Part shown: positions 1 through 8,105 of the stretch, in pieces
Layout of the letters: each line of letters starts with the position of its first letter
Numbering within the stretch: position 1 is the first letter of the stretch
NCBI GenBank assembly: GCA_002317435.1
Contig: DCIQ01000207.1
Location: 1-16,807, forward strand
DNA length: 16,807 nucleotides
Source: Bacteroidales bacterium UBA1722
Lineage (GTDB): Bacteria; Bacteroidota; Bacteroidia; Bacteroidales; UBA932
Direction: 5' to 3'
The notes under the pieces: model-generated
Database searches by the model: none
What the model was told of the DNA's origin: nothing
What the model saw: only the letters and a program-made list of their open reading frames with translations
Position numbers and translations under genes: made by a program

Positions 1-2
1 TG

Positions 3-2975
3 GCGCTCAAACGCCTGAACCGGTGGATGGACGACAGGCAGCTGACGGAGGCCATAGAGCGCCTGACCGGCTATATGAGCTCGCAGACGCTGATACAGAT
101 AAACGAGGAGAAGTACGGCTATCTGCGTGACGGGGTGCCCGTGACCCGGCGGAGACCCGACGGGGAGACGGAGACGGTGCGCGCCCGCGTCGTGGACTTC
201 GCCTGCGTGGACAACAACGAGTTTGTCGCCGTAAGGGAATTATGGATAAAGGGTCCTATCCACAGGCGCAGGGCCGATGTGGTGTGCTATGTGAACGGCC
301 TGCCCCTGATCTTCATCGAGCTGAAGAACCATGACCAGGATATTCAGAACGCCTATACCGACAATTACCGCGACTATCTGGACACCATACCGCACCTCTT
401 CCACCACAATGCGATGATTATGCTGAGCAACGGTATGGAGAGCCGCGTGGGGACGGTGGGTGCCAAATGGGAGTTCTTCCACGAGTGGAAGCGTCTGACG
501 GAGCAGGAGCACGGAAACATCGAGCTGCCCACGATGCTGCGCGGCATCTGCAGGAAGGAGAACCTGCTGGACCTGCTCGAGAACTTCATCCTCTTCGACC
601 ACAGCGGCGGCGCGACGGTGAAGATTCTGGCGCGAAACCACCAGTATCTGGGTGTGAACCAGGCCGTGGAGATGTACCGCCACCGTGAGGTGATGAAGGG
701 AAAGCTCGGAGTATTCTGGCATACGCAGGGCTCGGGTAAAAGTTACTCTATGGTATTTCTGGCTCAGAAGATAAGACGCAAGTTCGAGGGTTCGCCCACC
801 ATCGTGGTACTGACCGACCGCGACGAGCTGAACAAGCAGATTAGCGACACTTTTGAGAACTGTGGACTACTGGGAGGATTGAAAGCCAAGCAGTTCATCG
901 CGCAGAGCGGAGATGACCTGAGGCGGAAGCTGCAGGGGAATCCTTCGTTCATCTTCTCGCTGATTCAGAAGTTCAACAAGGCGGATGCAGAGCCTATCTA
1001 TCCGGACCACGACATCATAGTGATGAGCGACGAGGCACACCGTACGCAGAACGGAGTGTTCGCCGACAATCTGATGCACACATTGCCTACGGCAAATCGT
1101 ATCGGATTCACCGGGACGCCGCTTCTCAGGGACGATAATATCACAGCCCGAACCTTCGGGCAATATGTCAGCGTGTATGACTTCAAACGCGCTGTGGATG
1201 ACAGGGCGACGGTGCCCCTTTACTACGAGAACCGCGGTGAGAAGCTTCAGGAGTTGAAAAATCCCGAAATCAATGCCGAGATAGCGGCCAGGCTGGACGA
1301 AGAAGACCTCGACCCTTCGCAGCAGGCCAAACTGGAACGTGAATTCGCCCGGGAGGTGCACCTTCTGACAGCGGAGAAGCGTCTGAGGATTATCGCACAG
1401 GATTTCGTACGACATTACAGCGACCTCTGGACGAGCGGGAAGGCTATGATGGTGTGTTTCAACAAGGTTACCTGTGTCCGGATGTACAATTACGTTCAGG
1501 AATATTGGCAGGATGAGATTAAAGTCCTTCGCAGACAGATAGAGCGGAATCCGCTGCAGCAGGAGGTGCAGGAACTCAAACGCAAGCTTCGGTGGATGGA
1601 GGAGACGGAAATGGCCGTCGTGGTGTCGCAGGAGCAGAACGAGATACAGACCTTCCGGAAATGGCGGCTCGACATCGTGCCCCATCGCGAGAAGATGGAG
1701 AAGCGTGAACTTGACAGGGAGTTCAAGGATGCGGACGGACATCTCCGCGTAGTGTTCGTCTGTGCGATGTGGCTGACAGGCTTTGACGTGAAGACACTCT
1801 CCTGCCTGTATATCGACAAGCCGATGAAGGCACATACCCTGATGCAGACGATAGCCAGGGCCAACCGTGTGGCGGAGGGGAAATCGAACGGTCTCATCAT
1901 CGATTACATAGGTATAGTAAAGGCTCTGCGTCAGGCACTGGCTGACTATACGGCTGATTCTGACGGTGCAGCGGGCGGGAATGACCCGACTGTGGACAAG
2001 GAGGAACTGATAAAAAGGGTGTCGGATATCACGGCGGCAGCGGAAACATTCCTGCGGGATAGAGGTTTCGAACTGGGGAGGCTGACTGATGCCGCTTCGT
2101 TCCAGAAGCTGTCGCTGCTGAAGGAGGCTGCCGATCTGCTCTGCGGTTCCATAGAGACCCGAAAGTCATACGTCACTCTCGCCTCCTCTCTGCTCGGCCT
2201 GTGGAAGTATCTTGACCGGGAGGATATCACCGTCGATATGCGTATGAGGAAGGATGCCGTGGAGGCCATTTTCAAGGAACTGCAGAAGAAACGTCGGCAC
2301 GCGGATATAACCGACTTGAGTGTGGCCATCAATGATATAGTCAATGTGCATCTGGAAGTGGACAGTTCTGTCAGGCATCTTGAAGAGGGCGGCCGCAGGT
2401 TCGACATCAGCGGTATAGATTTTGACCTGCTCAGGCGTGAGTTCTCCAAGCGTAAGGATAAGAACCTCGTCCTGAGGGATATTCAGGAACTTCTTGAGGA
2501 ACGTCTGGCACTGCTTCTCGCTGCCAATCCTTCAAGAATCAATTTCTACGAGAAATATCAGGAGATAATCAAGGCATATAACCTGGAACAGAACCGGGCG
2601 ACGATAGAGAAGACTTTTGAGGAACTGATGCACTTGACACACTCTCTCAGCGAAGAGGAAAAACGCTATGTGCGTGAGGGTTTCAGGAGTGATGAGGAAC
2701 TTTCACTTTATGACCTCCTGCTGAAGGAAGACCTTTCGAAGACTGAAATCAAAAAGCTGAAGAATGTCGCCATCGACCTGCTGACCAAGGTGAAGGAACT
2801 CCTCTCGTGTATGGATCATCCATTTGACAAGGCACCGACCTGTGCCGTCCTCATGAACACTATCCGTGATGTGCTGTGGCAGGAACTGCCCGAGACTTAC
2901 AGCGAAGAAAGTATAAACCATTACCGCGATACCATCTTTGACTATGTCCGTCAACGATATGGTGTGGTGGCATAA
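3..2975 (+). CDS. hsdR: Type I restriction enzyme R subunit (HsdR), 5' end cut by window
   Basis: This is the ATP-dependent motor and nuclease subunit of a type I restriction-modification complex, which translocates unmodified DNA and cuts it. The frame is open to the left edge, and the residues before the Met at 27 (ALKRLNRW) fit the HsdR N-terminal region, so Met27 is unlikely to be the true start; roughly 50 residues probably lie outside. Counting from that Met, the PD-(D/E)xK nuclease residues are D84, E98 and K100; Walker A is QGSGKS with K238; the DEAH box is 335-338; GFTGTPL is motif III; QTIARANR at 607-614 is motif VI. A long helical C-terminal part follows, as in the family. All motor and nuclease residues are intact. 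The partners hsdM and hsdS are not in the window and should lie upstream. The stop is followed 19 nt later by obg, which is functionally unrelated. Confidence 0.95.
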   Translation, partial: ALKRLNRWMDDRQLTEAIERLTGYMSSQTLIQINEEKYGYLRDGVPVTRRRPDGETETVRARVVDFACVDNNEFVAVRELWIKGPIHRRRADVVCYVNGLPLIFIELKNHDQDIQNAYTDNYRDYLDTIPHLFHHNAMIMLSNGMESRVGTVGAKWEFFHEWKRLTEQEHGNIELPTMLRGICRKENLLDLLENFILFDHSGGATVKILARNHQYLGVNQAVEMYRHREVMKGKLGVFWHTQGSGKSYSMVFLAQKIRRKFEGSPTIVVLTDRDELNKQISDTFENCGLLGGLKAKQFIAQSGDDLRRKLQGNPSFIFSLIQKFNKADAEPIYPDHDIIVMSDEAHRTQNGVFADNLMHTLPTANRIGFTGTPLLRDDNITARTFGQYVSVYDFKRAVDDRATVPLYYENRGEKLQELKNPEINAEIAARLDEEDLDPSQQAKLEREFAREVHLLTAEKRLRIIAQDFVRHYSDLWTSGKAMMVCFNKVTCVRMYNYVQEYWQDEIKVLRRQIERNPLQQEVQELKRKLRWMEETEMAVVVSQEQNEIQTFRKWRLDIVPHREKMEKRELDREFKDADGHLRVVFVCAMWLTGFDVKTLSCLYIDKPMKAHTLMQTIARANRVAEGKSNGLIIDYIGIVKALRQALADYTADSDGAAGGNDPTVDKEELIKRVSDITAAAETFLRDRGFELGRLTDAASFQKLSLLKEAADLLCGSIETRKSYVTLASSLLGLWKYLDREDITVDMRMRKDAVEAIFKELQKKRRHADITDLSVAINDIVNVHLEVDSSVRHLEEGGRRFDISGIDFDLLRREFSKRKDKNLVLRDIQELLEERLALLLAANPSRINFYEKYQEIIKAYNLEQNRATIEKTFEELMHLTHSLSEEEKRYVREGFRSDEELSLYDLLLKEDLSKTEIKKLKNVAIDLLTKVKELLSCMDHPFDKAPTCAVLMNTIRDVLWQELPETYSEESINHYRDTIFDYVRQRYGVVA

Positions 2976-2994
2976 TAAATATTTGTTAATCATT

Positions 2995-3984
2995 ATGGCA
3001 GACAGCAATTTCATAGACTACGTCCGCATATTCTGCGCCTCCGGTGCAGGGGGAGCGGGCTCGACTCATCTTCACAGGGCGAAGTATGTGCCCAAGGGAG
3101 GTCCTGACGGCGGCAATGGGGGAAAGGGGGGCAGTATCATCCTGCACGGGAATCCCCAGTTCTGGACCCTTATCCATCTGCGTTACCGCAAGCATATAAA
3201 AGCAGATGCGGGGGAACACGGAGGTGCAGCGCTGTGTCACGGCAAGAACGGTGCCGACATCATTCTGGAGGTGCCGCTCGGTACGGTGGCCCGCAATGAA
3301 GAGGGAGAGGTGGTATGCGAAGTTACGCAGGCCGACCAGAAGGCGGTCCTCTGCAAGGGGGGCCGTGGAGGGATGGGGAATGCCTTTTTCAAGTCCGCCA
3401 CCAACCAGACGCCCCGCTATGCCCAGGAAGGCGAACCGGGAGTCGAAGGATGGTTCACTCTCGAACTGAAGATACTGGCTGACGTGGGGCTCGTGGGATT
3501 CCCCAACGCCGGGAAGTCCACCCTGCTGTCGGTAGTTTCCGCCGCCAAGCCCAAGATAGCCGACTATCCGTTCACCACTCTCGAGCCGAATCTCGGCATA
3601 GTGACCGTCCGCGACGGGAAATCATTCGTCATGGCGGACATCCCTGGCATAATCGAAGGTGCCCACGAAGGGAAGGGCATCGGCCTGAGGTTCCTGCGTC
3701 ATATAGAGCGCAACTCGGTCCTCCTGTTTATGGTTCCTGCAGATTCTCAGGATGTTCTGGCGGACTATAAGATTCTTCTGAACGAGTTGAAGCAGTATAA
3801 TCCCGAACTTCTCGACAAGGAGCGCCTTCTGGCCGTCACCAAGTGTGACATCATCGACGAAGAGACCAGGAAGAAGGTGCGGCGCCATCTCCCCAGGACC
3901 GTCAAGACCATCTTCATCTCCTCGGTCGCCGGTCAGAACATCGATGACCTGAAGGATTTGCTCTGGGAAGCACTCAACGCATAG
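2995..3984 (+). CDS. obg: Obg/CgtA family GTPase
   Basis: Obg is a ribosome-associated GTPase acting in 50S subunit assembly and stress signalling. The glycine-rich Obg fold covers about residues 3-158 (SGAGGAGS, KGGPDGGNGGKGG, GGRGGMGN). The G domain follows: G1 GFPNAGKS at 168-175 with K174, G3 DIPG at 215-218, G4 TKCD at 282-285, and a G5-like SSVAG near the C-terminus. The protein is 329 aa and ends after the G domain, without the C-terminal OCT extension of some firmicute Obg proteins; this is the usual form in Bacteroidota. An in-frame ATG at 2938 would overlap hsdR and add 19 residues of no Obg character, so the start at 2995 (MADSNFIDYV) is preferred. It terminates with TAG. A 5-nt gap separates it from the PAP2 gene. 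Confidence 0.96.
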   Translation: MADSNFIDYVRIFCASGAGGAGSTHLHRAKYVPKGGPDGGNGGKGGSIILHGNPQFWTLIHLRYRKHIKADAGEHGGAALCHGKNGADIILEVPLGTVARNEEGEVVCEVTQADQKAVLCKGGRGGMGNAFFKSATNQTPRYAQEGEPGVEGWFTLELKILADVGLVGFPNAGKSTLLSVVSAAKPKIADYPFTTLEPNLGIVTVRDGKSFVMADIPGIIEGAHEGKGIGLRFLRHIERNSVLLFMVPADSQDVLADYKILLNELKQYNPELLDKERLLAVTKCDIIDEETRKKVRRHLPRTVKTIFISSVAGQNIDDLKDLLWEALNA

Positions 3985-3989
3985 CCGAC

Positions 3990-4619
3990 ATGGAATCACT
4001 CCTCGAACTCGACCGCCAGATTCTGCTGGCCGTCAACGGATGGAATTCGCCGGCGGCGGACGGCATAATGCTGTTCTTTTCCGGTATCCTCAACTGGATT
4101 CCGCTGTATGTCATCCTGACGGCTCTGATGTTCTCGCCGGGGTGGTATGGCCCCGGATCATACGTCCGGCAGGTCCGTCCCGCGCTTCCCATGTGGATCA
4201 TCGGTCTGGTGACACTCTTGGCCCTCGCCCTGGCGTTCGGTCTGACGGACCAGATATCCAACATCATAAAGAATTCCGTGTGCCGTTTCAGACCTTCTCA
4301 CGAACCGCTTCTCGAAGGATTGGTCCGTACCCCGGAAGGACCGGGAGGGCTGTACGGTTTCAATTCGAGCCACGCCGCCAATACCATGGTGCTGGCCTTC
4401 TTCACCTCGAAGGTGTTCTGCCGGAGATGGTATTCCACTGCCATAGTCCTGTGGTCCCTAATAATCTGCTACAGCAGGATGTACCTCGCCAAGCACTATC
4501 CGGGCGACATACTGGCCGGCATTCTGCTCGGTCTGCTCATCGGGTATGTGGTCTATAGTCTCTGGGTGGTGGTTCTGGACAGAATCGGGAGGAAAAGGGA
4601 TGCGGTATCTTCTCGATAA
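3990..4619 (+). CDS. PAP2-family membrane phosphatase
   Basis: This is a 209-aa integral membrane phosphatase of the type 2 phosphatidic acid phosphatase superfamily. All three signature blocks are visible: K94-x6-R101-P102 (KNSVCRFRP), a GFNSSHA block with H128, and S162-R163...H169...D173 (SRMYLAKHYPGD). The second block has SSH rather than the textbook SGH. Hydrophobic stretches around residues 24-45, 64-85, 128-145, 148-163 and 175-198 fit a multi-pass protein with its active site facing the periplasm. Likely substrates are undecaprenyl pyrophosphate (carrier recycling), phosphatidylglycerol phosphate or lipid A phosphate; the sequence does not say which. Its last 20 nt overlap the start of the lipoate ligase gene, so the two are probably translated from one message with obg. 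Confidence 0.9.
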   Translation: MESLLELDRQILLAVNGWNSPAADGIMLFFSGILNWIPLYVILTALMFSPGWYGPGSYVRQVRPALPMWIIGLVTLLALALAFGLTDQISNIIKNSVCRFRPSHEPLLEGLVRTPEGPGGLYGFNSSHAANTMVLAFFTSKVFCRRWYSTAIVLWSLIICYSRMYLAKHYPGDILAGILLGLLIGYVVYSLWVVVLDRIGRKRDAVSSR

Positions 4620-5592
4620 CACCACGGACCCCTATTTCAACCTCGCGGCGGAGGAGTATCTTCTGAAGAACAGCGACTCTCCCGTGTTCCGCCTCTGGCG
4701 GAATGCCCCCTCCGTCATCATAGGCCGTTACCAGAACGCCGCGGCCGAAATCAACCGCCCCTGGGTGGAGGAAAACCATATCCCCGTGGTGCGCAGACTC
4801 TCCGGCGGCGGTGCGGTATTCCACGACCTTGGCAATATCAACTACACCTTTATAGATTCCCGCAGGGAAGGGGAGGACACCTCCGCGATGTTCCGTCGCT
4901 TTACCTGTCCTGTCATTTCCGCCCTCCGGGCAATAGGGGTGGATGCATATCTCGAAGGACGGAACGACCTGCTCATCGGCGGCCGCAAGTTTTCCGGAAA
5001 TGCCATCGCCGTCCATCGCGACCGTGTCCTGCAGCACGGCACCCTCCTGTTCAATTCCTCCATCCGGGACCTTTCGGCGGCGCTGAACACCCGTCCCGAG
5101 AAGTTCGCGGACAAGGCCGTGAAGTCGAACGTGGCCCGTGTCACCAATATAGCGGAACACTTGCCGGAGGCGGAGAAAGAGATGACGGTGGAGGGGATGA
5201 TGGAATACCTGATGAGGTATATTGCCGCAGGCGAAAACGAAATGTCGGAATATACCGGAGAGGAGGTGGCGGCTGTCAATGCGCTGAAAGGGGACAGGTA
5301 TGCCACTGACGGATGGAACTACGGGGAGTCTCCGGCATACACGTACCATAACTCCGTGAAACTGCCCTGCGGGTTCGTGGAGGTGTACTTGAAGGTCGGA
5401 GGCGGGGTCATCACCGGATGCACCATCCTGGGGGACTATTTTTTCGTCCGTCCGACGGAAGATGTCTGCGGGGCGCTCGTGGGGGTGAACCACCGTTATG
5501 AGGACGTATTCAATGTGCTGCGCACACTGCCGGTGAAGGAATGCTTCGGTGCGGATGTCGGGAGAGAACTGGCGGAGCTGATGTGCGGATGA
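4600..5592 (+). CDS. lplA: Lipoate-protein ligase A
   Basis: LplA activates free lipoate with ATP and attaches it to a lysine on the lipoyl domains of 2-oxoacid dehydrogenases and glycine cleavage H protein. The hallmark is RRLSGGGAVFHDLGN, followed by NYTFI, and the catalytic lysine K130 in GGRKFSGNA. The C-terminal third (from about residue 240) matches the accessory domain of bacterial LplA, giving 330 aa, near the family's usual length. The frame is open to an ATG at 4546, but residues before 4600 lie inside the PAP2 gene and look non-native; MRYLLDNTTDPYFNLAAEE from 4600 is a typical LplA start. A Shine-Dalgarno-like GGGAGG at 4587-4592 supports this start, which is notable because Bacteroidota seldom rely on such sites. 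It converges with the ROK kinase gene on the other strand. Confidence 0.94.
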   Translation: MRYLLDNTTDPYFNLAAEEYLLKNSDSPVFRLWRNAPSVIIGRYQNAAAEINRPWVEENHIPVVRRLSGGGAVFHDLGNINYTFIDSRREGEDTSAMFRRFTCPVISALRAIGVDAYLEGRNDLLIGGRKFSGNAIAVHRDRVLQHGTLLFNSSIRDLSAALNTRPEKFADKAVKSNVARVTNIAEHLPEAEKEMTVEGMMEYLMRYIAAGENEMSEYTGEEVAAVNALKGDRYATDGWNYGESPAYTYHNSVKLPCGFVEVYLKVGGGVITGCTILGDYFFVRPTEDVCGALVGVNHRYEDVFNVLRTLPVKECFGADVGRELAELMCG

Positions 5593-5634
5593 ACCTGCAG
5601 CAGAACGGATTGCCGCAGGCAAAACGGATAAAAG

Positions 5635-5667
5635 AAAAAGGGAGGACCTTAATGGCCTTCCCTTTTT
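5635..5667. terminator. Bidirectional rho-independent terminator between convergent genes
   Basis: AAAAAGGGA at 5635-5643 pairs with TCCCTTTTT at 5659-5667, with a further GG/CC extension across a one-base bulge and a short loop. The A-run on the left and T-run on the right make it a U-tailed hairpin in both directions. It lies 43 nt after the lplA stop and 20 nt beyond the ROK kinase stop, where a shared terminator is expected. Confidence 0.85.
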
Positions 5668-5686
5668 CATTCAGCGCACTGCCGCA

Positions 5687-6673
5687 CTATAGTTCCCAGG
5701 CGAGGGCGGAAGCGCCGAGGATGGCGGCATCCGAATCCTTCAGTGTGGAGTGGAGGAGTTTCACCTTCCCCTTCCAGATAGGGAGCTGGTTATCGTTCAT
5801 GGTGCGTTCGATGTGCTCGTCAAGATATTTGCCTGCCTTGGCCAGTCCTCCGAAGAGTACTATGGCTTCGGGAGCGCTGAATTTGACGAAGTCGGCGAAG
5901 GCACGTCCCATAATTTCACCCGTGTATTTGAAAATCTCCCTGGCCAGTTCGTCACCCTGCTCGGCGGCCTTGAACACCTCGTATGAAGAGATGGGCTTGG
6001 TCTGGTCGAGGCTGCGGAGTGACGAGGGCTTGTCGGAATTCTCCAGAACTTCCTTCACGGTGCGGGATACACCCGTAGCGGAGCAATAGGTCTCGAGACA
6101 TCCTTTCAGACCGCAGGCGCACTGGCGTCCGCCGGGTACCGCGATGGTGTGGCCGAGTTCACCGGCGAAACCGTCGTGTCCGTAAACCATCTTGCCGTCG
6201 ATTACGATACCTGAACCCACACCGGTACCGAGGGTGATCATGATGAAATTCTTCATTCCCTTGGCGATACCGTAGGTCATCTCACCGATACCTGCAGCGT
6301 TGGCGTCGTTGGTCACTGTAACGGGAACTCCCACTCTGTCGGAAATCATCCTTGCGAACTGGATTACCTGGGGCTTTCCGTTGGCGTCATAACACCATTT
6401 GAGGTTAGGAGCATATTCGATGGTGCCTTTATAATAGTTTCCGTTGGGGGCTCCGATGCCGATTCCGCGGACTTTCGAAACGCCGCCGACCTTCGAGATG
6501 AGGTCATTGATGGCATCCGTGAGGTCAGTGATATATGATTCAATGTCTGTCTGGAGGGATGAAATGACACTCTGGACGAGAATCTCGCCGCGTGCATCCA
6601 CTACTCCGAGTTTTGAGGACTGGCCTCCTACATCGATACCCAGTACGAGGGATTTGTCTGCTGTTTCTGCCAT
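5687..6673 (-). CDS. ROK-family sugar kinase, probable glucokinase
   Basis: This 328-aa protein is a ROK (repressor, ORF, kinase) family hexokinase that phosphorylates a hexose with ATP. It shows the N-terminal phosphate-binding DVGG at 14-17, GAPNG at 75-79, the NDANAAG block at 122-128 with catalytic D123, the glycine-rich LGTGVGSG at 148-154, GELGH at 171-175, and the ROK zinc site H175, C185, C187, C192 in CACGLKGCLE. There is no N-terminal helix-turn-helix, so it is a kinase rather than a ROK repressor. It starts 3 nt after the transporter stop, so the two form an operon for hexose uptake and phosphorylation. Glucose is the likely substrate, but ROK kinases for mannose, fructose or N-acetylated sugars share these motifs. 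It ends with TAG. Confidence 0.92.
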   Translation of the reverse strand: MAETADKSLVLGIDVGGQSSKLGVVDARGEILVQSVISSLQTDIESYITDLTDAINDLISKVGGVSKVRGIGIGAPNGNYYKGTIEYAPNLKWCYDANGKPQVIQFARMISDRVGVPVTVTNDANAAGIGEMTYGIAKGMKNFIMITLGTGVGSGIVIDGKMVYGHDGFAGELGHTIAVPGGRQCACGLKGCLETYCSATGVSRTVKEVLENSDKPSSLRSLDQTKPISSYEVFKAAEQGDELAREIFKYTGEIMGRAFADFVKFSAPEAIVLFGGLAKAGKYLDEHIERTMNDNQLPIWKGKVKLLHSTLKDSDAAILGASALAWEL

Positions 6674-6676
6674 AAC

Positions 6677-7960
6677 TCAGTCAACTTTGATGTCCTTGTT
6701 AACGTTCTTGCATCCTGCCACGGCGTAGAAGAGCAGGTATCCGAGCATGGCGATAACCAGCCAGTAGCTGCTCATATAGCCGGCGCTCTTGGCGATGATG
6801 TTCTGGATGAAAGGCATGATGCCGCCACCCACTACGAGCATCATGAAGATACCTGAAGCCTGTTCTGTGTATTTTCCGAGACCTTCGACCGCGAGGCTGA
6901 AGATGGCGCCCCACATGACTGAGGTGCAGAGACCGCAGAGCACGAGGAGGAGACAGCTCAGAGGAACCTGGAACATGGCGAAACCGTCAGCCACACTGTA
7001 ACCGGGCATGCTTACGGTAACGGTCTTGGGGATGAATATGGCGATGGCGACCAGGATGATGGCTATGGTGGATACGGCTGTCATCTGGGCCTTGGGGCTG
7101 ATCTTCCCGGAGATGAGGGTGCTGCTGAAACGGCCCACCATCATAAGGAGCCAGTAAACGGCTGCGATGGCGCCGCCGATGGCCGCTCCGTTCAATGCGA
7201 TGCCGGCTCCCTTCTCGGAAGCGTCAGCGAGGAAGAAGTTCACCTGGGCGGGGATACCGATTTCGATACCTACATAGAAGAAGATGGCGAAAGCTCCGAG
7301 AACGAAGTGACGGAAATTCCAGGCGCTCTTTTCATAAACCGTGGTGTTGCGTTCCTGTGCGGGTTCGGGTACCTTTACGAAGGAGATGATGACGAATGCG
7401 GCGAGGAATACGCCCATTGCGATGAAAAGCAGAGGAGTCACGTCGCTCATCGCCGTGCTGGCGGAGATGGTGCCGATCATGGCGCCTACCAGCAGAGGGG
7501 TGAGGGTTCCGGTGAGGGAGTTCAGGGTACCGCCTATCTGGATGTACTGGTTGCCTTTGTTACCGCCGCCGCCGAGGATGTTCAGCATAGGGTTTACCAC
7601 GGTGTTCAGCATACATACGCAGAAGCCGCAGATGAAGGCGCCGAGGAGGTAAACATAGATGGCTTTTCCGCCGAGGAATCCGAAGCTGGAGAGATACTGT
7701 ACGCAGATGCCGATGAAACCTACGGCGAGGGCGATGAGGGTGGTTTTCTTATAACCGACCTTGATCAGCATCTTGCCGGCGGGGATACCCATGAAGAGGT
7801 ATGCCGCGAAGTTCATAAGGTTACCGGCCATCTTCGACCATTCGTACTGGTTACCCCAGATGTTTCCGAAAGGTGCGGCCATGTTGGTCACGAAGGATAT
7901 CATGGCGAAGATGAAGCACATCGTTACGATCGCCACGATATTGGTGTTTTTGTTGCTCAT
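6677..7960 (-). CDS. FHS-family (MFS) sugar:proton symporter
   Basis: This is a 427-aa inner-membrane transporter of the fucose:H+ symporter branch of the major facilitator superfamily, with about 12 hydrophobic helices. The family resemblance lies in the first half: a short polar N-terminus, GNLMNFAAYLFMGIPAGK, the cytoplasmic loop AGKMLIKVGYKKT between helices 2 and 3, and GFCVCMLNTVVNPMLN in helix 4. It likely imports a hexose with protons. The adjacent ROK kinase, 3 nt downstream in the same operon, suggests glucose or a related hexose; fucose is less likely since no fucose enzymes are nearby. The start ATG (complement of 7958-7960) is about 60 nt from the predicted transcription start of a good Bacteroidota-type promoter. 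It ends with a conserved-looking short cytoplasmic tail. Confidence 0.9.
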   Translation of the reverse strand: MSNKNTNIVAIVTMCFIFAMISFVTNMAAPFGNIWGNQYEWSKMAGNLMNFAAYLFMGIPAGKMLIKVGYKKTTLIALAVGFIGICVQYLSSFGFLGGKAIYVYLLGAFICGFCVCMLNTVVNPMLNILGGGGNKGNQYIQIGGTLNSLTGTLTPLLVGAMIGTISASTAMSDVTPLLFIAMGVFLAAFVIISFVKVPEPAQERNTTVYEKSAWNFRHFVLGAFAIFFYVGIEIGIPAQVNFFLADASEKGAGIALNGAAIGGAIAAVYWLLMMVGRFSSTLISGKISPKAQMTAVSTIAIILVAIAIFIPKTVTVSMPGYSVADGFAMFQVPLSCLLLVLCGLCTSVMWGAIFSLAVEGLGKYTEQASGIFMMLVVGGGIMPFIQNIIAKSAGYMSSYWLVIAMLGYLLFYAVAGCKNVNKDIKVD

Positions 7961-8025
7961 TGTGAAATTTTTTAGAATTGATTAAAGAATATGGTCATGT
8001 GTTATGATTTCTTCGTAAATGCTTA

Positions 8026-8056
8026 CAAATATATCTATATTTCCCTTATCCTCAAA
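8026..8056 (-). promoter_or_regulatory. Bacteroidota-type promoter for the transporter-kinase operon
   Basis: On the - strand, TTTG (8056 to 8053) is followed after 19 nt by TATATTTG (8033 to 8026). This fits the known Bacteroides housekeeping pattern TTTG - 19 to 21 nt - TAnnTTTG exactly. Transcription would start near 8018, leaving a leader of about 58 nt before the transporter ATG at 7960. Confidence 0.75.
8027..8042. repeat. Perfect 16-bp AT palindrome on the -7 element; possible operator
   Basis: AAATATA-TC-TATATTT is a perfect inverted repeat with 7-nt arms. It covers nearly all of the -7 box of the - strand promoter, where a bound repressor would block transcription. A shorter palindrome with the same half (AAATATATATTT, 8070-8081) covers the -7 box of the opposing promoter; the centres are 41 bp apart, close to four helical turns. 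The region is AT-rich, so chance is a real alternative. Confidence 0.35.
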
Positions 8057-8074
8057 AACGAGTGAAAAAAAATA

Positions 8075-8082
8075 TATATTTG
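8075..8082 (+). promoter_or_regulatory. -7 element of the SDR / PAS-REC promoter
   Basis: TATATTTG matches the Bacteroidota -7 consensus TAnnTTTG in full. It lies 23 nt before the SDR start codon at 8106, which would give a leader of about 17 nt. No TTTG is visible at the -33 position, so the promoter may be weak or need an activator. It points away from the - strand promoter at 8026-8056. Confidence 0.55.
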
Positions 8083-8105
8083 CACGGTTAATATCATGGT
8101 GTGTC

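Noticed and set aside
867..1835. 322-codon open frame on the - strand inside hsdR
   Set aside because: It mirrors the hsdR coding frame with no recognisable motifs; hsdR in the other direction has all its conserved boxes.
2978..2985. Possible -7 promoter element just before obg
   Set aside because: AATATTTG has a mismatch to TAnnTTTG, there is no TTTG at the right distance, and it lies only 9 nt before the start codon.
4040..4558. 172-codon + strand frame inside the PAP2 gene
   Set aside because: Out-of-frame shadow; the PAP2 frame carries all three phosphatase blocks.
4537..5670. 377-codon open frame on the - strand across lplA
   Set aside because: Antisense shadow of lplA in GC-rich codons; the product has no domain character and would span the terminator.
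7307..7975. 222-codon + strand frame across the sugar transporter
   Set aside because: Antisense of hydrophobic helices gives an acidic, Gly-rich nonsense product; it also runs over the transporter start.
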